Source: Pseudomonas fluorescens (GTDB taxonomy: Bacteria > Pseudomonadota > Gammaproteobacteria > Pseudomonadales > Pseudomonadaceae). From it: a stretch of 64,000 nt of DNA. A model generated the notes under the pieces. The model did no database searches. It worked only from the letters and a program-made list of their open reading frames with translations, and had not been told where the DNA came from. The position numbers were made by a program, and so were the translations under genes. The stretch spans positions 4,394,501 to 4,458,500 of the forward strand of contig NZ_CP012831.1 of the NCBI RefSeq assembly GCF_001307275.1. The letters run 5' to 3'. Below, one piece after another: positions 25,174-33,076 of this stretch. Each line of letters begins with the position of its first letter. Position 1 is the stretch's first letter.

Positions 25174-26610
25174 ATGACTCAGAAATTCGACGTGGTAGTG
25201 ATTGGTGCGGGCCCTGGTGGCTACGTAGCGGCCATCAAGGCTGCGCAACTGGGCCTTACCACTGCCTGCATCGAGAAATACACCGATGGCGAGGGCAAGC
25301 AGGCCCTCGGCGGTACTTGCCTGAACGTCGGTTGCATTCCTTCCAAGGCGCTGCTGGACAGCTCCTGGAAATACAAGGAAGCGAAAGAAAGCTTCAACGT
25401 TCACGGTATCTCTACCGGTGAAGTGAAAATGGACGTCGCCGCGATGGTTGGCCGCAAGGCTGGCATCGTCAAGAACCTGACCAGCGGTGTTGCCACCCTG
25501 TTCAAGGCCAACGGCGTGACCTCGATCCAGGGCCACGGCAAGCTGCTGCTGGGCAAGAAAGTCGAAGTGACCAAGCCCGATGGCTCGGTTGAAGTGATCG
25601 AAGCCGAAAACGTCATCCTGGCGCCAGGCTCGCGTCCGATCGACATTCCGCCGGCTCCGGTCGACCAGAACGTGATCGTCGATTCCACCGGTGCCCTGGA
25701 ATTCCAGTCCGTGCCTAAGCGCCTGGGCGTGATCGGCGCCGGCGTGATCGGTCTCGAGCTGGGTTCGGTCTGGTCGCGCCTGGGCGCGCAAGTGACCGTG
25801 CTCGAAGCCCTCGACACCTTCCTGATGGCCGCTGACGCTGCGGTTTCCAAGGAAGCGCTGAAAACCCTGACCAAACAGGGCCTGGATATCAAGCTGGGCG
25901 CTCGCGTGACCGGTTCGAAGGTCAACGGCGAAGAAGTCGTGGTCAACTACACCGACGCCAATGGCGAACAGACCATCACTTTCGACAAGCTGATCGTTGC
26001 GGTCGGCCGTCGTCCGGTGACCACCGATCTGCTGGCTGCCGATAGCGGCGTGGACCTCGACGAACGCGGTTTCATCAAAGTTGATGATTTCTGCGCCACC
26101 ACCGTACCGGGCGTCTTCGCCATCGGTGACGTGGTCCGCGGCATGATGCTGGCGCACAAGGCGTCCGAGGAAGGCATCATGGTTGTCGAGCGCATCAAGG
26201 GCCACAAAGCCCAGATGAACTATGACCTGATCCCATCGGTTATCTACACCCACCCGGAAATCGCATGGGTTGGCAAGACCGAGCAGGCCTTGAAAGCCGA
26301 AGGCGTTGAAGTTAACGTCGGCACCTTCCCGTTCGCCGCCAGTGGCCGTGCCATGGCAGCCAACGATACCGGTGGTTTCGTGAAAGTCATCGCCGATGCC
26401 AAGACGGATCGCGTATTGGGCGTTCACGTGATTGGCCCAAGCGCTGCCGAGCTGGTACAGCAAGGCGCGATCGGTATGGAATTCGGCACCAGCGCTGAAG
26501 ACCTGGGCATGATGGTCTTCTCCCATCCGACCCTGTCCGAAGCCTTGCACGAAGCGGCCCTGGCCGTAAATGGCGGCGCCATCCACGTGGCCAACCGCAA
26601 GAAGCGTTAA
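25174..26610 (+). CDS. lpdG: Dihydrolipoamide dehydrogenase (E3)
   Basis: This 478-residue FAD/NAD disulfide oxidoreductase reoxidises the lipoyl groups of the 2-oxoglutarate complex, and in pseudomonads commonly of pyruvate dehydrogenase and the glycine cleavage system too. FAD motif VVIGAGPGGYVAAIKAAQLG is at residues 7-26, the redox disulfide is in GGTCLNVGCIPSK near residue 47, the NAD motif GVIGAGVIGLELGSVW is near residue 186 and the C-terminal His-Glu dyad lies in HPTLSEALHEA near residue 450. The ATG follows an AAAGGAATG-type site. It lies in the suc cluster between sucB and sucC. Confidence 0.97.
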   Translation: MTQKFDVVVIGAGPGGYVAAIKAAQLGLTTACIEKYTDGEGKQALGGTCLNVGCIPSKALLDSSWKYKEAKESFNVHGISTGEVKMDVAAMVGRKAGIVKNLTSGVATLFKANGVTSIQGHGKLLLGKKVEVTKPDGSVEVIEAENVILAPGSRPIDIPPAPVDQNVIVDSTGALEFQSVPKRLGVIGAGVIGLELGSVWSRLGAQVTVLEALDTFLMAADAAVSKEALKTLTKQGLDIKLGARVTGSKVNGEEVVVNYTDANGEQTITFDKLIVAVGRRPVTTDLLAADSGVDLDERGFIKVDDFCATTVPGVFAIGDVVRGMMLAHKASEEGIMVVERIKGHKAQMNYDLIPSVIYTHPEIAWVGKTEQALKAEGVEVNVGTFPFAASGRAMAANDTGGFVKVIADAKTDRVLGVHVIGPSAAELVQQGAIGMEFGTSAEDLGMMVFSHPTLSEALHEAALAVNGGAIHVANRKKR

Positions 26611-26692
26611 TAGACAATAAGAAACCACGGCGGTATGGCCCGTCGTGAGCCTTGCGAGCAAGACTCACCGCGGAATATCCGCTGGACGCAGC

Positions 26693-26731
26693 CTTGCGTA
26701 GCAGCACCGGTTCACCGGAACGCTACGCAAG
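26693..26731 (+). other. Large intercistronic hairpin between lpdG and sucC
   Basis: CTTGCGTAGC and GCTACGCAAG form a perfect 10-bp outer stem; the enclosed CCGGTTCACCGG adds an inner stem. No T run follows. It could protect or process the mRNA between lpdG and sucC. Confidence 0.65.
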
Positions 26732-26806
26732 CAGCAGTCACAGGTGGTGCGGCACCAGAACGGTGCAGCACCGAATGCGCAGTACCTAACGAAGACGGTA
26801 ATAAGC

Positions 26807-27973
26807 ATGAATCTTCACGAGTATCAGGGTAAGCAGCTGTTCGCTGAGTACGGCCTGCCAGTATCCACCGGCTACGCGGTAGACACCCCGGAAGCGGCAG
26901 CAGAAGCTTGCGACAAAATCGGCGGCAGCGAATGGGTTGTCAAAGCCCAGGTTCACGCCGGTGGTCGCGGTAAAGCGGGCGGCGTCAAGCTGGTTCGCAG
27001 CAAAGAAGACGCCAAAGCCTTCGCACAGCAGTGGCTGGGCAAGCGTCTGGTGACTTACCAGACTGACGCCAACGGTCAGCCAGTCACCAAGATCCTGGTT
27101 GAATCGTGCACTGATATCGCTAAAGAGCTGTACCTGGGCGCTGTCGTTGACCGTTCGAGCCGCCGTATCGTGTTCATGGCTTCCACCGAAGGTGGCGTGG
27201 ACATCGAGAAAATCGCTCACGATACCCCTGAGAAAATCCTCAAGGCCACCATCGATCCACTGGTTGGCGCTCAGCCATTCCAGGGTCGCGAGCTGGCATT
27301 CCAGCTGGGTCTGGAAGGCAAGCAGGTCACTCAATTCGCCAAGATCTTCGTAGGTCTGGCCAAGCTGTTCCAGGACCACGACCTGGCACTGCTGGAAGTG
27401 AACCCGCTGGTGATCAAGGCCGACGGCGACCTGCACTGCCTCGATGCCAAGATCAACATCGACGCCAACGCCATGTACCGTCAGCCTAAGCTGAAGACTT
27501 TCCACGATCCGTCGCAAGACGATCCGCGCGAAGCGCACGCTGCCAAGTTCGAACTGAACTACGTAGCCCTGGAAGGCAACATCGGCTGCATGGTCAACGG
27601 TGCCGGCCTGGCCATGGGTACCATGGACATCGTCAACCTGCACGGCGGCAAGCCAGCCAACTTCCTCGACGTGGGCGGCGGTGCTACCAAGGAACGCGTT
27701 ACCGAAGCGTTCAAGATCATCCTGTCCGACACCAACGTCGCCGCAGTACTGGTCAACATCTTCGGCGGCATCGTTCGCTGCGACATGATTGCCGAAGGCA
27801 TCATCGGCGCCGTGAAAGAAGTCGGCGTGAAAATCCCGGTTGTTGTTCGCCTCGAAGGCAACAACGCTGAGCTGGGCGCTAAAGTACTGGCAGAAAGCGG
27901 TTTGAACATCATCGCTGCTACCAGCCTGACCGACGCTGCTCAACAAGTCGTTAAAGCTGCGGAGGGCAAATAA
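26807..27973 (+). CDS. sucC: Succinyl-CoA synthetase beta subunit (ADP-forming)
   Basis: The 388-residue subunit carries the ATP-grasp nucleotide site and works with SucD to make ATP and succinate from succinyl-CoA. The N-terminal MNLHEYQGKQLFAEYGLPV and VVKAQVHAGGRGKAGGVKL segments are standard, and GAATMxx-like AGLAMGTMDIVNLHGGKPANFLDVGGGA near residue 265 is at the subunit interface. The ATG at 26807 is chosen from the conserved N terminus over an upstream codon at 26744. The stop overlaps the sucD start by one base (TAATG), giving tight coupling. Confidence 0.98.
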   Translation: MNLHEYQGKQLFAEYGLPVSTGYAVDTPEAAAEACDKIGGSEWVVKAQVHAGGRGKAGGVKLVRSKEDAKAFAQQWLGKRLVTYQTDANGQPVTKILVESCTDIAKELYLGAVVDRSSRRIVFMASTEGGVDIEKIAHDTPEKILKATIDPLVGAQPFQGRELAFQLGLEGKQVTQFAKIFVGLAKLFQDHDLALLEVNPLVIKADGDLHCLDAKINIDANAMYRQPKLKTFHDPSQDDPREAHAAKFELNYVALEGNIGCMVNGAGLAMGTMDIVNLHGGKPANFLDVGGGATKERVTEAFKIILSDTNVAAVLVNIFGGIVRCDMIAEGIIGAVKEVGVKIPVVVRLEGNNAELGAKVLAESGLNIIAATSLTDAAQQVVKAAEGK

Positions 27974-28857
27974 TGAGCGTCCTGATCAATAAAGACACCA
28001 AGGTTATCTGCCAGGGCATTACCGGTTCGCAAGGTAGTTTCCACACCCAGCAAGCCCTGGAATACGGCACCAAGATGGTTGGCGGCGTAACACCAGGCAA
28101 AGGCGGCACCGAGCACCTGGGCCTGCCCGTGTTCAACACCGTGAAAGACGCTGTAGCTGCCACTGGCGCCACCGCCAGCGTGATCTACGTTCCGGCTCCT
28201 TTCTGCAAGGACTCCATCCTTGAAGCAGCGTTCGGCGGCATCAAGCTGATCGTCTGCATCACCGAAGGCATCCCGACCATCGACATGCTGGAAGCCAAGG
28301 TCAAGTGCGACGAGCTGGGTATCACCCTCATCGGCCCTAACTGCCCAGGCGTGATCACCCCAGGCGAATGCAAGATCGGCATCATGCCAGGTCACATTCA
28401 CTTGCCAGGCAAGGTCGGTATCGTTTCCCGTTCCGGCACCCTGACCTACGAAGCTGTGAAGCAGACCACTGACGCCGGTTTCGGTCAGTCGACTTGCGTC
28501 GGCATCGGCGGTGACCCGATCCCGGGTTCGAACTTCATCGACATCCTGAAGCTGTTCCAGGAAGACCCGAAGACCGAAGCGATCGTCATGATCGGTGAGA
28601 TCGGCGGTTCGGCTGAAGAAGAAGCCGCTGCCTACATCAAGGCCAACGTGACCAAGCCGGTTGTGTCCTACATCGCGGGTGTGACTGCTCCTCCGGGCAA
28701 GCGCATGGGCCATGCTGGCGCAATCATCTCTGGCGGCAAAGGCACTGCAGACGAGAAATTCGCTGCGCTGCAAGACGCAGGCGTGAAAACCGTGCGTTCG
28801 CTGGCAGACATCGGCAAGGCCCTGGCCGAGCTGACTGGCTGGGAAATGAAGAAGTAA
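27973..28857 (+). CDS. sucD: Succinyl-CoA synthetase alpha subunit
   Basis: The 294-residue subunit holds the CoA site and the phosphorylated His. Signatures: VICQGITGSQGSFHT near residue 11 (CoA-binding Rossmann), SRSGTLTYEA near residue 153, and the active-site His region PPGKRMGHAGAIISGGKGT near residue 240. It closes the sdh-suc-lpdG series and is followed 27 bases later by a terminator hairpin. Confidence 0.98.
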   Translation: MSVLINKDTKVICQGITGSQGSFHTQQALEYGTKMVGGVTPGKGGTEHLGLPVFNTVKDAVAATGATASVIYVPAPFCKDSILEAAFGGIKLIVCITEGIPTIDMLEAKVKCDELGITLIGPNCPGVITPGECKIGIMPGHIHLPGKVGIVSRSGTLTYEAVKQTTDAGFGQSTCVGIGGDPIPGSNFIDILKLFQEDPKTEAIVMIGEIGGSAEEEAAAYIKANVTKPVVSYIAGVTAPPGKRMGHAGAIISGGKGTADEKFAALQDAGVKTVRSLADIGKALAELTGWEMKK

Positions 28858-28884
28858 GCTTCGGCTGACCTTTTCGTTCCAGCA

Positions 28885-28916
28885 ACAAAGGCCACCTTCG
28901 GGTGGCCTTTGTCGTT
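28885..28916 (+). terminator. Terminator after sucD
   Basis: ACAAAGGCCACC-TTCG-GGTGGCCTTTGT is a perfect 12-bp stem closed by a UUCG tetraloop. The T run after it is weak (CGTTTCTG). Confidence 0.85.
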
Positions 28917-28939
28917 TCTGGGTCTATGGGGAGGGCCTT

Positions 28940-29003
28940 ATCGCGAGCAAGCTCGCTCCCACAGTCGAGCGCATTTCATTGTGGGAGCGAGCTTGCTCGC
29001 GAT
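28940..29003. repeat. REP pair (REPIN), compact
   Basis: Inverted REP cores at 28940-28963 and 28980-29003 lie between the sucD terminator and the brnQ promoter region. Nothing else is recognised in the 392-base sucD-brnQ gap apart from the upstream sequence of brnQ. Confidence 0.9.
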
Positions 29004-29249
29004 GACGGAATGACAATCGCCAACCATTTACATGCAAAAACGCGACACGGGGACGTCGTGCATCGGATAGTTTGCCCCTTTACAGTGCGTTTTATCGCCA
29101 AATTCGTTAGGCTAGCAGCCATTTTTGCGACCGCTGCCCACAAGGAAGCGCCGCGCTAAACGGGTCGGTCCCATACGGATCGGCAGCATTTCCCTCACCC
29201 ATAAGGGAAATCCCTCTCTAAATTCCGATTCAGTAGTGTGGTTTCCTTA

Positions 29250-30563
29250 ATGAAAGTGTTGAAAGGCCAGGACATCCTGGCGCTTGGTTTCATGACATTT
29301 GCCCTGTTCGTCGGGGCCGGCAACATCATCTTCCCGCCTATCGTCGGTTTGCAGTCCGGGCCTCATGTCTGGATGGCGGCGCTGGGCTTTTTGATCACGG
29401 CGGTCGGGCTGCCGGTCATCACGGTCGTGGCACTGGCCAAGGTGGGCGGGGCGATGGACGCCTTGAGCAGCCCCATCGGCAAGGTCGCCGGCGGGTTGCT
29501 GGCGGCGGTGTGCTACCTGGCCGTTGGCCCGTTGTTCGCCACGCCGCGTACCGCTACCGTTTCGTTCGAAGTCGGTCTGGCGCCATTGACGGGCGAAAGC
29601 CCGCTGGCACTGTTCCTGTACAGCGCCGCGTATTTCCTGCTGGTGTTCTTCATCTCGCTCTACCCGGGCCGCCTGCTGGACACCGTCGGGCGTTTCCTCG
29701 CGCCCCTTAAAATCATCGCCCTGGCCGTGCTCGGCATCGCCGCGTTTGCCTTGCCGGCCGGCGATATCGGCGTGGCGACCCCCGAATACGTGGCGGCGCC
29801 GTTTTCCCAGGGCTTCATCAATGGCTACCTGACCATGGATACCCTGGGCGCATTGGTATTCGGAATCGTCATCGTCAACGCAATCCGTTCCCGGGGCGTC
29901 GAGTCGCCGGCCTTGATCACCCGCTACGCGATCATCGCCGGGCTGATTGCCGGGGTGGGCCTGGCGCTGGTCTACGTCAGTCTGTTCCGCCTCGGTTCGG
30001 GCAGCCATGAAGTGGCCATGGGCGCGACCAACGGCGCGGCGGTGCTGCATGCCTACGTGCAACATACCTTCGGCAGCCTGGGCAGCGGTTTCCTGGCGGT
30101 GCTGATCTCCCTGGCGTGCCTGGTGACCGCGGTCGGCCTGACCTGCGCCTGTGCCGAGTACTTCAGCCGCGTTTTGCCGCTGTCCTACAAGACCCTGGTG
30201 GTGATCCTGGCGGCCTTTTCGCTGCTGGTGTCCAACCTGGGCCTGACCAAGCTGATCGCGTTCTCGATTCCGGTCCTCACCGCGATCTACCCGCCGTGCA
30301 TCGCCCTGGTGGCCTTGAGCTTCTGCAAGGACTTCTGGCACGAGCAAGGGCGCATCGTTGGCCCGGTGATGCTGGTGTCGTTCCTGTTTGGCCTGATCGA
30401 TGCGCTCAAGGGCGCCGGGCTGGCGGACTGGATGCCGACGCAACTGGCCCACTTGCCGCTGAGCGAACAAGGCCTGGCCTGGCTGGTGCCTTCGGTGATG
30501 ACCCTGGTGGTCGCGGTGGTGTGTGATCGCCTGCTGGGCAAGCGCAGCGAAGCACTGGCTTAA
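29250..30563 (+). CDS. brnQ: Branched-chain amino acid transporter BrnQ
   Basis: The 437-residue protein is a sodium-coupled carrier for leucine, isoleucine and valine (LIVCS family), with about 12 transmembrane helices. The N-terminal DILALGFMTFALFVGAGNIIFPP region (residues 8-30) and the FATPRTATVSFEVGLAPL segment near residue 93 are characteristic. The ATG at 29250 is preferred to the in-frame GTG four codons upstream. It is a single-gene unit ending in a strong terminator. Confidence 0.95.
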   Translation: MKVLKGQDILALGFMTFALFVGAGNIIFPPIVGLQSGPHVWMAALGFLITAVGLPVITVVALAKVGGAMDALSSPIGKVAGGLLAAVCYLAVGPLFATPRTATVSFEVGLAPLTGESPLALFLYSAAYFLLVFFISLYPGRLLDTVGRFLAPLKIIALAVLGIAAFALPAGDIGVATPEYVAAPFSQGFINGYLTMDTLGALVFGIVIVNAIRSRGVESPALITRYAIIAGLIAGVGLALVYVSLFRLGSGSHEVAMGATNGAAVLHAYVQHTFGSLGSGFLAVLISLACLVTAVGLTCACAEYFSRVLPLSYKTLVVILAAFSLLVSNLGLTKLIAFSIPVLTAIYPPCIALVALSFCKDFWHEQGRIVGPVMLVSFLFGLIDALKGAGLADWMPTQLAHLPLSEQGLAWLVPSVMTLVVAVVCDRLLGKRSEALA

Positions 30564-30595
30564 ACAGCTTCAGGCAGATTCATCGGCTACAACCG

Positions 30596-30632
30596 AAATG
30601 CCCCGTATCAATCGATACGGGGCATTTTTTTT
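30596..30632 (+). terminator. Rho-independent terminator after brnQ
   Basis: AATGCCCCGTATC and GATACGGGGCATT form a 13-bp stem with an AATC loop, followed by eight T. Confidence 0.95.
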
Positions 30633-30697
30633 GAGTGCCGTGTCTTTTTTCGTGGACTAACGTCGAAGCAGTGTCTCGAAAGGCTTGCACACAACCT

Positions 30698-30786
30698 TGT
30701 GGGAGCGAGCTTGCTCGCGATAGCGCCAGATCAGCCAGTATCGATGTGTCTGATGGATCGCAATCGCGAGCAAGCTCGCTCCCACA
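30698..30786. repeat. REP pair (REPIN)
   Basis: Inverted REP cores lie at 30698-30721 and 30763-30786, upstream of the DUF599 gene. Confidence 0.9.
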
Positions 30787-30836
30787 GGGTTCACCGCGAC
30801 TATTGCTCCAGATTTTGTTTCGTCACAGGAAATCGA

Positions 30837-31574
30837 ATGTCATTCATCCAAGCCAACCTGATCCATCTGCTTGCCGCCGCCTGGTTCATCATCTGCTGGG
30901 CGGGCTACACCCGTTACGCGACCTGGAAGGCCCGCGATACGGCCTGCCTGGCCAGTGTCATGCACCTGTACCGCGAAGACTGGATGCGCCGCATGCTGCT
31001 GCGCGAGAACCGCATCGCCGATGCCAGCGTGATCGGCAACCTGGAGCGCAACGCCTCATTCTTCGCCTCCAGCACGCTGATCATCCTGGCTGGCATCCTG
31101 ACGGTGCTCGGGGCATCGGATCGGGCGGTGTCGTTGCTGGCGGACATCCCCATGGTGCAACAGGCTTCCCAGGGCATGGCGGAGGTCAAGTTGCTGTGCC
31201 TGGCACTGGTGTTCGTGTATGCGTTCTTCACCTTCAGTTGGTGCATGCGCCAGTACAACTTCGCGGCGGTACTGATTGGCTCGGCGCCGATGATCGGCGA
31301 GCGGCATGTGTCGGAGCAGGAGCGCAAGGCCTTTGCGCTAAGGGCGGCGCGAGTCATTTCCATGGCGGCCAACCAATTCAACTTCGGCCTGCGTTCCTAT
31401 TATTTCGGCATGACCATGTTGGCGTGGTTCGTCAGCCCCTGGTTATTCATGTTGATGAGTGCCGGCGTGGTGTTCGTGCTGTATCAGCGCGAGTTTCACT
31501 CCGATGTGCTGGACGTGATGGTCTATACCCCCACGGAAGCACCAGTGCCCGAGGTTGGCAAGGAAGCGGCCTGA
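30837..31574 (+). CDS. DUF599 family inner-membrane protein
   Basis: The 245-residue protein belongs to the DUF599 family of unknown function. It has about four transmembrane segments (near residues 6-27, 76-96, 118-138 and 195-225). Recognisable features are WAGYTRYATWKARDTACLASV near residue 19 and a YFGMTMLAWFVSPWLFM segment near residue 187. The upstream frame extension is encoded by a REP pair, so the ATG at 30837 after ACAGGAAATCG is the start. It is convergent with the lipoprotein gene and shares its bidirectional terminator. No function is proposed. Confidence 0.88.
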   Translation: MSFIQANLIHLLAAAWFIICWAGYTRYATWKARDTACLASVMHLYREDWMRRMLLRENRIADASVIGNLERNASFFASSTLIILAGILTVLGASDRAVSLLADIPMVQQASQGMAEVKLLCLALVFVYAFFTFSWCMRQYNFAAVLIGSAPMIGERHVSEQERKAFALRAARVISMAANQFNFGLRSYYFGMTMLAWFVSPWLFMLMSAGVVFVLYQREFHSDVLDVMVYTPTEAPVPEVGKEAA

Positions 31575-31601
31575 CAGGCGCCGCCAAATCACAGGCAAAA
31601 G

Positions 31602-31631
31602 AAAACCCGCACCAGGCGGGTTTTCTTTTAC
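31602..31631. terminator. Bidirectional terminator between the DUF599 and lipoprotein genes
   Basis: AAAACCCGC-N5-GCGGGTTTT with T-rich sequence on the right and A-rich on the left can serve both convergent genes. Confidence 0.93.
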
Positions 31632-31644
31632 AGCTAAAACCGTA

Positions 31645-31896
31645 TCAGTTGGTCTTAGGCGCGGTGGCAGGTGCTTGTTCCTGCTGGGCGGCGCTGTTCG
31701 ATTCAGACTGAGCTTTGGCGGCTTCGGCGTTTTCTTTAGCCGCGTCGTTCACTTTATCCTGTGCTTTGTTCATGTCTTGCTGAGCTTGCTCAGCGTGTTG
31801 TGCGGCATCTTGAGCTTTGTCCTCGGATTTTTTATCGCAGGCAGCGAGACCGAGGGAGGCGGCCAACATCAAGGCAATAGCAAAAGTCTTACGCAT
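31645..31896 (-). CDS. Small lipoprotein with a charged helical body
   Basis: The 83-residue protein has a lipoprotein signal (MRKTFAIALMLAASLGLAAC) with Cys at residue 20. The mature part is rich in Lys, Glu, Gln and Ala with heptad-like spacing (DKAQDAAQHAEQAQQDMNKA), suggesting a single long amphipathic helix; the end is Ala/Pro/Gln-rich. It resembles small coiled-coil outer-membrane lipoproteins but lacks the Lpp sequence. The ATG at 31896 has a GGAGAAACACC ribosome-binding site; the upstream frame extension is not credible. It is divergent from the thioesterase genes. Function unknown. Confidence 0.82.
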   Translation of the reverse strand: MRKTFAIALMLAASLGLAACDKKSEDKAQDAAQHAEQAQQDMNKAQDKVNDAAKENAEAAKAQSESNSAAQQEQAPATAPKTN

Positions 31897-32048
31897 GGGG
31901 TGTTTCTCCTTATGGAAATAACTACTGGCCTTTTGAGCAACCCCCCTCGGGTTAAGTTCCTCTTTTGCTACAGATATATAACTTTGCACGGTCGCGGAAC
32001 TTTAGCGAGCTCGCCTGTTGCCAGGCCTCTAAATAAACAAGGGCATTG

Positions 32049-32531
32049 ATGGACATGGCTGAAGACCCCATTTTTGAGCGTGCCACCCGCTTTTTATCCG
32101 CCCTGCGGCATTGCCAGGTGTTGGGCTTGAAGTTGCACAGCGCCAGTCGTGATGGGCTGACGCTCATCCTGCCGTTCAGCCCGAAAATCGTCGGCAATCC
32201 CCTGACGGGCATCATCCATGGTGGCGCGTTGACCTCATTGATGGACAGTGCGTGCGGCATGTCGACCTTGTGTGTGCTGCCGCAATTCGAAGTCTGTCCT
32301 ACCCTCGACCTGCGCATCGACTACATGCACGCCGCCGAGCCCCACAAAGACGTCTACGGCTTCGCTCAATGCTATCGGGTGACCCCGGACGTGATCTTCA
32401 CCCGGGGTTTCGCCTATCAGGACGACCCCGAGCAACCCATCGCCCATGTGGTGGGCACGTTCATGCGCCTGGGCCAGCATGCCAGGGGCATGGGGAAGGC
32501 CAGTCCATTGACTGCCGTGGGCCAGCCATGA
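32049..32531 (+). CDS. PaaI-type hotdog thioesterase
   Basis: The 160-residue cytoplasmic protein has the PaaI-like hotdog fold. The IIHGGALTSLMDSACGMS segment near residue 57 carries the HGG and acidic active-site features. It probably hydrolyses an acyl- or aryl-CoA; the substrate cannot be read from the sequence. The ATG at 32049 follows an AAGGG site by five bases; an internal ATG two codons later is possible. Its stop overlaps the start of a second, divergent-in-sequence hotdog gene by four bases, so the two are co-translated. Confidence 0.85.
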   Translation: MDMAEDPIFERATRFLSALRHCQVLGLKLHSASRDGLTLILPFSPKIVGNPLTGIIHGGALTSLMDSACGMSTLCVLPQFEVCPTLDLRIDYMHAAEPHKDVYGFAQCYRVTPDVIFTRGFAYQDDPEQPIAHVVGTFMRLGQHARGMGKASPLTAVGQP

Positions 32532-32989
32532 CCGAGACCACCCAGGAACAACTGCGCCATGCCTGTGAGCAGGGCGACTACGCGCTGCTGCTCGCCTCGA
32601 TCCCCTATGCCCAACTCATCGGCGTCGAATGCACGCGCCAGGGCGACGACTTGGTGTTTCGCCTGCCGGCCAACAAGGACAACATTGGTAACCCTTTATT
32701 GCCGGCCATCCACGGCGGGGTCATCGCCGGTTTCATGGAGTTGTCGGCCGCCGTTCATCTGTTGATCGCCACCGGCACGCCGGGGGTACCAAAGATCATC
32801 GACTTTTCCCTGGATTACCTGCGCACCGGGCAGTTTCGCGACACCTATGCCAAATGCCAGGTCTGGCGCCAGGGCCGGCGGGTCGCCAATGTCGCGATCA
32901 CCGCCTGGCAAGATGTCGAGGCCGAGCCCATCGCCACCGCCCGGGCGCATTTCAAGATCCAGGAGCCTTCAAAACCGGAACGCCCTTGA
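32528..32989 (+). CDS. Second PaaI-type hotdog thioesterase, overlapping the first
   Basis: The 153-residue protein is another single-hotdog protein. IHGGVIAGFMELSAAVHLL near residue 60 is the active-site helix region, with Glu rather than Asp at the equivalent acidic position. The ATGA overlap with the upstream thioesterase suggests the two proteins could assemble together, as hotdog domains dimerise. A heat-shock-type promoter for htpG begins within its last codons. The substrate is unknown. Confidence 0.85.
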   Translation: MTETTQEQLRHACEQGDYALLLASIPYAQLIGVECTRQGDDLVFRLPANKDNIGNPLLPAIHGGVIAGFMELSAAVHLLIATGTPGVPKIIDFSLDYLRTGQFRDTYAKCQVWRQGRRVANVAITAWQDVEAEPIATARAHFKIQEPSKPERP

Positions 32990-33011
32990 AATCATCAGCG
33001 TTGCCCCCACC
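32985..33011 (+). promoter_or_regulatory. Sigma32 (RpoH)-type heat-shock promoter of htpG
   Basis: CTTGAAA at 32985-32991 and CCCCAC at 33005-33010 are 13 bases apart, a close match to the RpoH consensus (CTTGAAA, 11-16 bases, CCCCAT). The -35 overlaps the stop codon of the upstream thioesterase gene. Confidence 0.75.
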
Positions 33012-33076
33012 TTGAGGACATCCCGCCGCCAATCTCAGCGAGGCGGACACCACCATCCACTTGGAGTTTGATGACC

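Noticed and set aside
23866..26661. 931-codon antisense frame opposite sucB and lpdG
   Set aside because: Same codon-bias artefact; the opposite strand encodes intact E2 and E3 enzymes.
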